From: Catenulisporales bacterium
GTDB lineage: Bacteria; Actinomycetota; Actinomycetes; Streptomycetales; Catenulisporaceae
Length of the DNA: 56,900 nucleotides
Direction of reading: 5' to 3'
NCBI GenBank assembly: GCA_019510485.1
Contig: JAEKKI010000145.1
Span: forward strand, 1 to 56,900
Under the pieces are notes generated by a model, which made no database searches, was not told where the DNA came from, and saw only the letters and a program-made list of their open reading frames with translations. Both the position numbers and the translations under genes were made by a program. Below are positions 13,409 to 23,489 of the stretch, one piece after another. Numbering within the stretch: position 1 is the first letter of the stretch; every line of letters starts with the position of its first letter.

Positions 13409-14524
13409 TCAGCCGTTGCCGTCCGCCGGTGTCGTCGTGGTCGTGTACCCCTCAGACTTGTTCGCATTCAGCGCGAACTCATTCGTGAAGGTATCGCCCA
13501 GTTTCACCGAGTCGTCGGCCTGGCCGATCAGCTTCTCGGTGGCCAGGACCACCTTCGGGCCGCCGGCGGGCATGAGGCCGTCCGGGAGGAACTGGCCCTT
13601 GTCCTGGGTCAGGGCCGCGACGTAGTCGGCCTTGGTGATGATGGCGTTGTTCGTGTACTGCGCGGGCAGGGCGTCGGCGATCTCCTGCGGGGAGTGCGTG
13701 TTGATCCAGTGCATGGTGTCCACCAGGGCGTTCACCACGCGCTGGGTCTCGTCCTTGTGGCTGTTCACCCAGTCCGTGCGGGACAGCACGGCGGCCGCCG
13801 GCCAGGCGCCGCCCAGGGCCTTGGTGGCGCCGTCGACCGTGGCCAGGTCCACGGCCGAGTAGCCGAGGTTCTGCTTCTCGATGGCGGTGACGGTCGGCTG
13901 GGTGGTCATGACGCAGGAGATCGCGCCCTTCTTCAGGGCCGCGATGGCGGTGGAGCCCGCGCCGACGCCGGTACGGCTGAACTTGTCCTTCGCGACGCCG
14001 GCCTTCGCGGCGATCAGCTGGGTCAGGGTGTCGGTGCCCGAGCCGAGGTCCGTGACGCCCACCGTCTTGCCGGCGAAGTCGGTGCCGGCGTGCACGTTGC
14101 TGGTCGTGGCGCACATCTCGCGTTCGCCCGGGGCGCCGGACAGCTGCACCACCGACTCCACGGCCTTGTGCTTCATCTGGAAGTCGATCGTGTGGATGTA
14201 CCACGCGCCGGCCATGTCGACCTGGCCGGAGATCATCGCCTCCTCGGCGCCGACGCCGCCGTCCTGCTCGGTGCTCAGGGTGACGGAGACTCCGTACTTC
14301 TTGTAGAAGCCGAGCTGGTCGGCCAGCTTGTAGGGCAGGTAGATCTGCTTGTCCAGGCCGCCGACCATCAGCGACACGTGCTTGACGTCCTTCGGCGCGC
14401 CGGAGCCGGCGGCCGCGGCCGGGCCGCTGCCGCCGGAGCTCTTGGACGAGGAGCAGGCGGTCAAAGCGGTCAGGGCCAGCGCGCCGGTGGCGGCCAGTAC
14501 CAATGTCTTCTTAGCGGTGATCAC
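13409..14524 (-). CDS. ABC transporter substrate-binding lipoprotein (NitT/TauT type)
   Basis: Extracytoplasmic binding protein of the NMT1/SsuA-like class used for taurine, sulfonates, nitrate or pyrimidine precursors. The GTG at 14524 gives a 371-residue protein with a lipoprotein signal ending LTALTAC (Cys24), then a Ser/Gly linker and the family-type KHVSLMVGGLDKQIYLPYKLA opening and GFYKKYGVSVTLSTEQDGG. The reading frame remains open far upstream, but that part lies over the permease gene in another frame and is not coding. It is third in the minus-strand order ATPase, permease, binding protein. The substrate cannot be read from the sequence. Confidence 0.88.
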   Translation of the reverse strand: MITAKKTLVLAATGALALTALTACSSSKSSGGSGPAAAAGSGAPKDVKHVSLMVGGLDKQIYLPYKLADQLGFYKKYGVSVTLSTEQDGGVGAEEAMISGQVDMAGAWYIHTIDFQMKHKAVESVVQLSGAPGEREMCATTSNVHAGTDFAGKTVGVTDLGSGTDTLTQLIAAKAGVAKDKFSRTGVGAGSTAIAALKKGAISCVMTTQPTVTAIEKQNLGYSAVDLATVDGATKALGGAWPAAAVLSRTDWVNSHKDETQRVVNALVDTMHWINTHSPQEIADALPAQYTNNAIITKADYVAALTQDKGQFLPDGLMPAGGPKVVLATEKLIGQADDSVKLGDTFTNEFALNANKSEGYTTTTTPADGNG

Positions 14525-14568
14525 GACGGATGTCGCCTTTCTGGTGGGGGTGGGGTCCCGTGGGGGAG

Positions 14569-15441
14569 TCAGACGAGGACGCTCTCGGCCTGCGTCGTGG
14601 GGCGCCAGGCCAGCAGCCGGCGCTCGACGCGCTCGATGACGAACTCGACGATGAGGACCAGGGCGGCGATCACGAACATGTTCGCGAACACGCCGTCGGG
14701 GTCGAAGTTGCCCTGCGCGGACTTGATGAGCAGGCCCAGGCCGTGCTGGGCGCCGAGCACCTCCCCGACGACCGCGCCGACGATGGCGAAGCCGAAGGCG
14801 CTGTGCAGCGAGGCGATGATCCAGGTCATCGCCGAGGGCAGGGTGACGTGCCAGATCACGTGGCGGCGGCTGGCGCCGAGCACCTTGGCGTTGTTCAGCA
14901 CGTTGCGGTCCACCTCGCGCACGCCCTGGAAGGCGTTGAAGAACACGATGAAGAACACCAGCACCGCGGCCAGCAGCACCTTCGGGGTGATGCCGACGCC
15001 GAAGGCGACGACGAAGATGGCGCCGAGCACGATGCGCGGGATGGCGTTGACCACCTTGATGAACGGGTCCAGCACCTCGGCCAGGAACCGGTTCAGCCCC
15101 AGGGCGATACCCATCACGACGCCGACCCCGGTGCCGATCAGGAACCCGTACAGCGCCTCCTGCATCGTGGTCTCGATCTGCTGCGGGTAGGAGCCGAACT
15201 CGGTGCCGTTCTCGAAGTAGTCCCACAGCCGGTTCCAGATGCCGGAGGGCTGCGCGTAGAAGAACTTGTCGACCCAGCCGAGGCTGGTGAACAGCTGCCA
15301 GCCGCCGATGATGAGCACCGCGAGTGCGGCCCGGGCGCCCCAGACCTTGAGTTTGCGCAGGCGGAACGCCGAGGCGGCGCGGCGGGTGCGGTCGTCCGGC
15401 TTCCGCCGGCCGACGGCGACGGTGTCCTGAACGGTGCTCAT
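14569..15441 (-). CDS. ABC transporter permease (NitT/TauT type)
   Basis: Inner-membrane permease of 290 residues with about six hydrophobic helices. It carries the EAA-type loop DRNVLNNAKVLGASRRHVIW followed by HVTLPSAMTWIIASLHSAFG, which contacts the ATPase. A charged N-terminal tail (~40 residues) precedes the first helix. ATG 15441 overlaps the ATPase gene by four bases (ATGA), indicating translational coupling. With its neighbours it makes a complete importer. Confidence 0.92.
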   Translation of the reverse strand: MSTVQDTVAVGRRKPDDRTRRAASAFRLRKLKVWGARAALAVLIIGGWQLFTSLGWVDKFFYAQPSGIWNRLWDYFENGTEFGSYPQQIETTMQEALYGFLIGTGVGVVMGIALGLNRFLAEVLDPFIKVVNAIPRIVLGAIFVVAFGVGITPKVLLAAVLVFFIVFFNAFQGVREVDRNVLNNAKVLGASRRHVIWHVTLPSAMTWIIASLHSAFGFAIVGAVVGEVLGAQHGLGLLIKSAQGNFDPDGVFANMFVIAALVLIVEFVIERVERRLLAWRPTTQAESVLV

Positions 15442-16247
15442 GCGGCGGCTCCTGCCGTGCGGGCGTACGCGTGCTCGACCTCGTCGCGCAGCGTCGCCCA
15501 GATCTCGTGGTGCAGTTCCAGGAAGCGGGCGCCGAACCGGATCTCCTGCACGGAGCTGCGCGGCCGCGGGATGTCGATGTCGAAGACCTGCTTCACCGCA
15601 CCGGGGGAGGAGGTCATCACCACCACCCGGTCGGCCAGGGCGATGGCCTCCTCCAGGTCGTGGGTGATGAACAGCACCGAGGGCCGGCTCTGCTCCCACA
15701 ACCCGGTCAGCTCGTTCGACATGATCGCCTTGGTCTGCACGTCCAGGGCGCCGAACGGCTCGTCCATCAGCAGGACCCGCGGCTCGGTGATCCACGCCGC
15801 CGCCATCGCCACCCGCTTGCGCATGCCGCCGGAAAGCTGGTGCGGGTACCGGTCCTCGAACCCGGCCAGGCCCACGCGCCGGATCCAGTCGCGGGCCCGG
15901 GCCACGGCCTCCTTCTTCGGGACCTTGCGGAAGATCAGGCCCAGCGCCACGTTCTGCAGCACGGTCTTCCACGGCAACAGCGCGTCGGCCTGGAACATGA
16001 AGCCGACGCCGTCGGTGATGCCGTCGACCTCGCGGCCGTCCACCGACACCGTGCCGCTGCTGGGCCGGTCCAGCCCGGAGACCAGCGACAGGGTCGTGGA
16101 CTTGCCGCAGCCGGTGGGGCCGACGACGGCGCAGAACTGGCCGGGCTCGACCGTGAACGTCACATCGCGGATCGCGGTGAACACCTCACCGGAGGGGGTG
16201 AGGAACCGTTTGGTGACGTCCCGGATCTCGATCACGGTGCCTGCCAT
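15438..16247 (-). CDS. ABC transporter ATPase (NitT/TauT type)
   Basis: A 269-residue ATPase powering the importer. Walker A is VVGPTGCGKSTTLSLVSGL, the signature is LSGGMRKRVAMAAAW, and Walker B is VLLMDEPFGALD, followed by the H-loop FITHDLEEAIALADRV. The length and the FMFQADALLPWKTVLQNVALG Q-loop region are typical of SsuB/TauB proteins. First gene of the operon. The ~205-base gap to the divergent histidine kinase (16248-16452) must hold promoters for both sides and contains an oddly T-rich stretch near 16370-16410. Confidence 0.93.
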   Translation of the reverse strand: MAGTVIEIRDVTKRFLTPSGEVFTAIRDVTFTVEPGQFCAVVGPTGCGKSTTLSLVSGLDRPSSGTVSVDGREVDGITDGVGFMFQADALLPWKTVLQNVALGLIFRKVPKKEAVARARDWIRRVGLAGFEDRYPHQLSGGMRKRVAMAAAWITEPRVLLMDEPFGALDVQTKAIMSNELTGLWEQSRPSVLFITHDLEEAIALADRVVVMTSSPGAVKQVFDIDIPRPRSSVQEIRFGARFLELHHEIWATLRDEVEHAYARTAGAAA

Positions 16248-16452
16248 GGCATCGGTCTCCCTTGCTGTGCGGTACGGCTCGATGTGGCGTACGCCTCACT
16301 CGGTGGTGGCGTAGAGCGAAACTAGATCGGGAGCCGCTGTTACGTCGCCGTTTCGTGCGCAACCCGCGTTTGCTTCGTTACTCGCTGTTTTGCTCGTTTT
16401 GCTCACGCTCCGGACCCTTGTCCGAGCTGCGGAAACGGCACACAATCTGACG

Positions 16453-18096
16453 ATGCGGCGGGTATTGGGCAGGCGGAAGCTGAGCACCCAGATCTTCGCC
16501 AGCCAGGTGTCGATCCTGCTGGCGGTGGTGCTGGTGGGCTTCGGCCTGTTCGCGCGCGAGGAGCGGCATCAGCTGGACCGCCAATACATGGACCAGGCGT
16601 TACAAGTCGCGCAGACTGTGGCCGATACGCCGGAGGTCAAAACCTGTATCGAGTTCCCGTCGCCGGACTGTGACGGCAAACTCCAGGCGATCGCCGACAC
16701 GATCGAGCGGGACACCGATTCCGACTACGTGGTCATCGTCGACGAGAACCGGGTCCGCCACACGCATCCGAAGCCGGAGCTGCGCGGCCGGCCGCTGGAG
16801 GAGACCGTCCTGGTCACCAAGCCCGATGTCCGCTTCGACTCCGGCAGCGTCGGCGAGTCGGTCAACGGCCGCGTCCCGCTGATCGGACCGCTGGGCGTCC
16901 CGATCGGCGAGGTCTCCGTGGGCCGCACGGTCACCTCCGTCGCCGGCGTCTTCACCGGGCAGCTGCCGGTCTACGCCGCCTGGTTCGCCGTGGCCCTGGC
17001 CGTCGGCGCCGCCGCCTCCTACGTCCTGGCCCGCCGCCTGAAGAAGCGCACCTTCGGCCTGGAACTCGACGAGATCGCCAAACTGCTCCAGGAACGCGAG
17101 GCGGTCCTGCACGGCATCCGCGAGGGCATGATCGCCTTCGATCGCGCCGGCCGGGTCACCATGGTCAACGACGAGGCCCGGCGGCTGCTGGGCCTGCCGC
17201 TGTTCGGCGGCGTCGGCGGCCACCTGGCCGACGTGCTGCCGCCGGGGCGGCTGCGGGACGTGCTCTCCGGCGAGATCGAGGGCCAGGACCAGGTGGTGCT
17301 CACCGACGACCACTACCTGACCGTGAACCGGATGCCGGTGACGCTGGCCGGCCGGCCGCACGGCGCCGTGGTGACGTTGCGCGACCGCACCGAGCTGTCC
17401 GGACTGCTGCGCGAGCTGGACAGCGTCAACAGCCTCACCGACGCGCTGCGCGCCCAGCAGCACGAGTTCTCCAACCGCATGCACACCGTGGCCGGGCTGC
17501 TGGAGCTCGGCGAGACCGAGGAGGCGCTGCAGTACCTCACCGACCTGTCCGGTGCCGAGGCCGCGTTCGCCGAGTCGGTGCGGGCCCGGATCGCGCCGTC
17601 GGTGCTCGTCGGGCTGATCCTGGCCAAGGCCGCGGTGGCCGGGGAGCGCGGCGTGGAGCTGGAGCTGACCGAGGACACCTGGCTCGGCGACACGCCCGAC
17701 AAGGTGCAGGCGCTGACCACGATCCTCGGCAACCTGATCGACAACGCCTTCGACGCCGTCTCCGGGCCCGGTGTCGACACCGGCAAGCCCGGCCGCGTCC
17801 TGGTGGCGATCGTCGAGGACGACGACGGCGTCACCGTCCGCGTCGCCGACAACGGCCCCGGCATCCCGGCCGGCGCCGCCGAGACGATCTTCACCGACGG
17901 CTACACCACCAAGCCGGCCACCGGATCGCTGCGCCGGGGCCTCGGTCTGGCCCTGGTCCACCGGCTGGTTCAACGGCTCGGCGGGACCATCACGGCGACC
18001 GAGGGCCCCGGCGCGGTGTTCACCGTGCACCTGCCCAAGGCGATCGCGGTGCGGCGGGCGTTGCTGGGAACCGGCGGAGGGACGAGGACACGATGA
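16453..18096 (+). CDS. Sensor histidine kinase, CitA/DcuS family
   Basis: A 547-residue membrane sensor. Helix 1 (residues ~14-34) and helix 2 (~175-196) bracket a ~140-residue extracytoplasmic region of sCACHE type. A PAS domain follows (~215-320; ILHGIREGMIAFDRAGRV-like). The phospho-acceptor is in LRAQQHEFSNRMHTVAGLLE (His ~337), the pattern of CitA/DcuS kinases that sense di- and tricarboxylates. The ATPase domain has the N-box LIDNAFDAV, DNGPGIP and RRGLGLALVHRL. ATG 16453 starts just before the first helix; the frame is open further up without a ribosome site. It overlaps the response regulator by four bases. Confidence 0.92.
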   Translation: MRRVLGRRKLSTQIFASQVSILLAVVLVGFGLFAREERHQLDRQYMDQALQVAQTVADTPEVKTCIEFPSPDCDGKLQAIADTIERDTDSDYVVIVDENRVRHTHPKPELRGRPLEETVLVTKPDVRFDSGSVGESVNGRVPLIGPLGVPIGEVSVGRTVTSVAGVFTGQLPVYAAWFAVALAVGAAASYVLARRLKKRTFGLELDEIAKLLQEREAVLHGIREGMIAFDRAGRVTMVNDEARRLLGLPLFGGVGGHLADVLPPGRLRDVLSGEIEGQDQVVLTDDHYLTVNRMPVTLAGRPHGAVVTLRDRTELSGLLRELDSVNSLTDALRAQQHEFSNRMHTVAGLLELGETEEALQYLTDLSGAEAAFAESVRARIAPSVLVGLILAKAAVAGERGVELELTEDTWLGDTPDKVQALTTILGNLIDNAFDAVSGPGVDTGKPGRVLVAIVEDDDGVTVRVADNGPGIPAGAAETIFTDGYTTKPATGSLRRGLGLALVHRLVQRLGGTITATEGPGAVFTVHLPKAIAVRRALLGTGGGTRTR

Positions 18097-18821
18097 GCAC
18101 TGATACCGGCACCACCACCGCGGCCACCGCCGTCCGGGTCCTGGTCGTCGACGACGACTACCGGGTGGCGAAGATCCACGCCGCCTACGTCGACCGCACC
18201 GCCGGCTTCACGGTCTGCGGCCAGGCCCACTCCGCCGAGCAGGCGCTGACGGCCATCGAGGAGCTGCGGCCGGACCTGGTCCTGATGGACGTGTATCTGC
18301 CCGACGGCGACGGCCTCGGCGTGGTCCGCACGCTGCTCGAAGCCCGCCGGGGCGGCGCCGACCGGCCGCATCCGGACTTCGTCGTCATCACCGCCGCGCG
18401 CGACGTCAGCACCGTGCGGACGGCGATGCAGCTCGGCGCGGTCCACTACCTGGTGAAGCCGTTCGGCTATCCGGCGATGGCCGAGAAGCTGTCGTCGTAC
18501 CTGGACCTGCGGCGGCGGATCGAGACCTTGGACGACGCCGACCAGTCCGATGTGGACGAGCTGTTCGGTCTCCTGCGCACTCCCGGCCTTCCGGCCCAAC
18601 CGGGCAAGGGCCACTCGGCCCCGACCCTGGAACTGGTGCGCAACGCGGTGCGCGCGGCCGGCGGCGACATCTCGGCGGCCGAGGTGGCCGAGCGGGTGGG
18701 GATCTCCCGCCCGACGGCGCAGCGCTATCTCAGCTACCTGACTCGGCACGGCGTGGTCCGGCTCCAGCTGCGCTACGGCACCACCGGAAGGCCGGAGCAC
18801 CGGTATTCGGCGCTGGGCTGA
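18093..18821 (+). CDS. Response regulator, CitB/DcuR family
   Basis: Partner of the overlapping kinase. A receiver domain (residues ~10-130) has the acidic pair in VLVVDDDYRVAKIH, the phosphorylated Asp in LVLMDVYLPDGDG (~Asp66) and the Lys in YLVKPFGYPAM. A C-terminal winged helix follows (GDISAAEVAERVGISRPTAQ), the layout of CitB-type regulators of carboxylate uptake. Since the ABC importer is divergent and adjacent, it is the likeliest target, but this pairing is inference; CitA/CitB systems normally control carboxylate transporters of other classes. Confidence 0.93.
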   Translation: MSTDTGTTTAATAVRVLVVDDDYRVAKIHAAYVDRTAGFTVCGQAHSAEQALTAIEELRPDLVLMDVYLPDGDGLGVVRTLLEARRGGADRPHPDFVVITAARDVSTVRTAMQLGAVHYLVKPFGYPAMAEKLSSYLDLRRRIETLDDADQSDVDELFGLLRTPGLPAQPGKGHSAPTLELVRNAVRAAGGDISAAEVAERVGISRPTAQRYLSYLTRHGVVRLQLRYGTTGRPEHRYSALG

Positions 18822-19090
18822 AGCCGTTGGCAGCGGCGGTTTTCACGTAGTTTCACACCGGCGAGCCGGCCGAGGTTCAAACGTGGTTCACTGGACTCGC
18901 TTCGATAACGAAACCCTGAGTTCCGGCCTATTTTGTCCGTTTATCACAGCGCCAAGGCGGCGATTTCCGGCTGGTCCTGCTGAATCGCGCATCAGCACAT
19001 GCCTACACTGTCTGCACCGCAATCTCACAGGCGCTCGGGCACCTGCGGAGGCGCGGGGTGTGTAGATCGGAACCCAAGGGAGACCAGACA

Positions 19091-19426
19091 GTGGCAAGTG
19101 GAAACGCGATCCGAGGCAGCCGCGTCGGGGCGGGACCGATGGGGGAGGCCGAGCGCGGCGAAAGCGCCCCTCGGGTGTTCGTCTCCTTCTGGTGTGTGAA
19201 CAAGCACGAGACCAGGCCCTCGTTCGCCAGCGACGCGCAGATCCCCGACACCTGGGACTGCCCCCGCTGCGGATTCCCCGCCGGCCCGGACAAGGACAAT
19301 CCGCCGGCGCGCTCCCGCACCGAGCCCTACAAGACGCACCTGGCCTACGTCCGCGAGCGCCGCTCGGCCGAGGACGGCGACCAGATCCTGGCCGAGGCGC
19401 TGGCCAAGCTGCGCGGACAGATCTGA
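19091..19426 (+). CDS. rbpA: RNA polymerase-binding protein RbpA
   Basis: RbpA is an actinobacterial factor that binds RNA polymerase and principal sigma factors and stabilises open complexes. The 111-residue protein has the highly conserved opening MASGNAIRGSRVGAGPMGEA, the zinc-binding core (FWCVNKHETRPSFA, WDCPRCGFPAG), the basic linker and the sigma-interacting C-terminus (TEPYKTHLAYVRERRS to AKLRGQI). The first core zinc position reads CVNKH. GTG 19091 is chosen on homology and an AAGGGAG ribosome site at 19077-19083. The 269-base leader 18822-19090 contains a possible -10 (TACACT, 19004-19009) but no clear -35 or sigma-R type site. Confidence 0.96.
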   Translation: MASGNAIRGSRVGAGPMGEAERGESAPRVFVSFWCVNKHETRPSFASDAQIPDTWDCPRCGFPAGPDKDNPPARSRTEPYKTHLAYVRERRSAEDGDQILAEALAKLRGQI

Positions 19427-19444
19427 CTTCTTGTGGTGTGCCTC

Positions 19445-19482
19445 GCCCCGGCTCTTGGAATCCGTCGTACGGGAGCCGGGGC
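19445..19482. terminator. Terminator between rbpA and the convergent oxidoreductase
   Basis: GCCCCGGCTC (19445-19454) pairs with GAGCCGGGGC (19473-19482). It sits 18 bases after the rbpA stop and 20 bases beyond the stop of the minus-strand gene. U-tracts are weak on both sides. Confidence 0.5.
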
Positions 19483-19502
19483 TTCGGCCGTCTTCGCGCG
19501 CT

Positions 19503-21673
<2,171 letters not shown>

Positions 21674-21836
21674 GGTGCGGGCTCCTTTGCCTCGACGGTT
21701 GTGCCCGTCCATTCTCCCGCCGGGGACCGCCGCCGGGAAATGGGCCGTGGCCGCTATCGTTGGCTGCACGTGGTACCCGTGGTGGAAGGCGATCACGCGG
21801 GTGGCCGCGGGGGCTTCGTATGGGAGGAAAGTGCGC

Positions 21837-22616
21837 GTGACGGGGACGGCGACCGGACTGCGGACCGGTCTTCAGGAGCGGACCGCGCGGGCGGTGCCCG
21901 CCGAGCCCGAGCATGACCAGCGGGTCGGCGGCTGGTGGCTGCGGCATGCTCCGGGCTGCTCGTGGTGGGTGGCGTCGGTGCTGCCGCACGGCGGGAGCTC
22001 GCGCGCGGAGCTGGCCGAGCGGATCGAGGCGGCCGAGGCGTACTGCGCGGATCGGGGGATTCCCCCGCTGATCCAGATGACGCCGGGCGCCGCTCCGGCG
22101 GAGCTCGACGCGATGCTGGCGGCGCGGAGTTATGCGCGAAAGGCTTCTGTGTCGCTGCAGACCGCCGTGACGGCCGAGGTGCTGGCTTCGGTTCCGCAGG
22201 GTTCGTTGTCGGACGGTCCGCTGCGGGTGCGGCTGGAGGAGCGGCCGACGCGGGAGTGGTTCGAGGTCTGGCACGGGGTCGCCGGCGGGGAGAGCGAGCC
22301 GCAGTGGCGGCTGTTGCAGCGGATCTCCGAGCGCAGCGCCTATGCCAGCGTGCTGCTGGGCGACGAGGCGGTCGCGGTCGGGCGCGCGGTGGCTGAGGAC
22401 GGCTGGGCCGGGGTGTTCGGCATGGCGACGCTTCCGGCGGCGCGCGGCAAGGGCGCGGCCGGCGCTGTGCTCGCGGCGCTGGCGGACTGGGCCGCGGGGA
22501 ACTCCGCGGGGCGGATGTATTTGCAGGTGGAGCACGAGAACGAAGGTGCGTTCCGGCTCTATGGGCGGCTCGGGTTCAGCGAATTGTGCGCGTTCTCGTT
22601 CCGGGTGAAGGAGTAG
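21837..22616 (+). CDS. GNAT-family N-acetyltransferase
   Basis: A 259-residue protein. The C-terminal half is a GNAT domain with the acetyl-CoA loop ATLPAARGKGAAGAVLAALA and the late motif YLQVEHENEGAFRLYGRLGF, similar to RimI-like acetyltransferases. The N-terminal ~120 residues look like a degenerate second GNAT unit (WWLRHAPGCSWWVASVLPHG). GTG 21837 is chosen because GGGAGGAAA lies at the right distance; GTG 21831 is too close to it. Divergent from the disrupted oxidoreductase. Substrate unknown. Confidence 0.82.
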   Translation: MTGTATGLRTGLQERTARAVPAEPEHDQRVGGWWLRHAPGCSWWVASVLPHGGSSRAELAERIEAAEAYCADRGIPPLIQMTPGAAPAELDAMLAARSYARKASVSLQTAVTAEVLASVPQGSLSDGPLRVRLEERPTREWFEVWHGVAGGESEPQWRLLQRISERSAYASVLLGDEAVAVGRAVAEDGWAGVFGMATLPAARGKGAAGAVLAALADWAAGNSAGRMYLQVEHENEGAFRLYGRLGFSELCAFSFRVKE

Positions 22617-22641
22617 GGGCCCTCGTAGCTTCCGGCATTCG

Positions 22642-23307
22642 CTACCCGATCTTCAGCCCCAAATAGCCCGCCAATGCCGGCGCCAACTCCACGAGTTGTC
22701 CGCCGTCGATGGTGGCGCCGCGCAGTGCGTCGAACCCGGCTTTGAAATGCAGGCGTGCACCTCGCAGATCGACGTCGGAAAGCTTGGCCCGGCTGAAGTC
22801 GGCGTCTTCGAACGTACATCCGGGGAACCGCACCCGCGTCAGCTTCGCCCCGCCGAAGTCCACCTCGCGCAGCAGGCATTCGGTGAACACGACATCGGTC
22901 AACGCTGCGCCCCGGAAGTTCACCGCGTCGAGCTTCACCTGCTCGAAGTGCACCCGCCGCACGTCCGCGTCATGCCACTGCACGCCTGAGGCGACCCCGC
23001 GTACCACCTCGGCGTCTCGCCAATGCGACGCCGGCAACTCCGGTGCCAGGAGCCGCGAATCCTCGAACCGCACATCGGCGAAGATGGTGTTGCTCCACTC
23101 GCCGCCGGTCACCGTCACATCGGAAAGCAGGCACTGGCTGAAGCGCGCGTGCGTGGCGAACACGTCTTCCCAATTCAGGCCCTCGGCACGCTGGCACTCG
23201 TATTGCCCCTCGTCCCGCACCGGCGTGTCGAACATCGCCAGTTCGGACAGCGACGGCAGATCGGGGTGGGGGAGCGGGCTCGGCTTGGCGCTAGACATGC
23301 CGGTCAT
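22642..23307 (-). CDS. Pentapeptide-repeat protein
   Basis: A 221-residue protein built of A(D/N)LXX-like pentapeptides from about residue 60 on (VRFEDSRLLAPEL, AVNFRGAALTDVVF, EVDFGGAKLTRVRF, DADFSRAKLSDVDLRGARL). Such repeats fold as a right-handed quadrilateral beta-helix. Some members mimic DNA and protect gyrase (Qnr, MfpA), but most have unknown roles, and nothing here singles out gyrase. ATG 23298 (MSSAK) is an alternative start. It stands alone between the acetyltransferase and the peptide importer. Confidence 0.85.
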   Translation of the reverse strand: MTGMSSAKPSPLPHPDLPSLSELAMFDTPVRDEGQYECQRAEGLNWEDVFATHARFSQCLLSDVTVTGGEWSNTIFADVRFEDSRLLAPELPASHWRDAEVVRGVASGVQWHDADVRRVHFEQVKLDAVNFRGAALTDVVFTECLLREVDFGGAKLTRVRFPGCTFEDADFSRAKLSDVDLRGARLHFKAGFDALRGATIDGGQLVELAPALAGYLGLKIG

Positions 23308-23489
23308 TGTGTACCTTCGCTGTGACCCGCGAGGGTTTTATTTCGCGGAACACCAGGTCTCGTGGCGCTGTGATACATATGGTCGACGAAAGTTCCTCGC
23401 GAGTCCACGACGCCGGTTTGCTCGCGCCCCGGGGCACCTGCCTTATCGGGCCGCCAGTCAGACCGACGGCCCGCTCATCGCTCCCGTTT

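Noticed and set aside
22642..23307. Qnr/MfpA-type quinolone resistance protein
   Set aside because: Pentapeptide repeats alone do not show gyrase protection, and the protein lacks a clear dimerisation helix or other distinguishing features.
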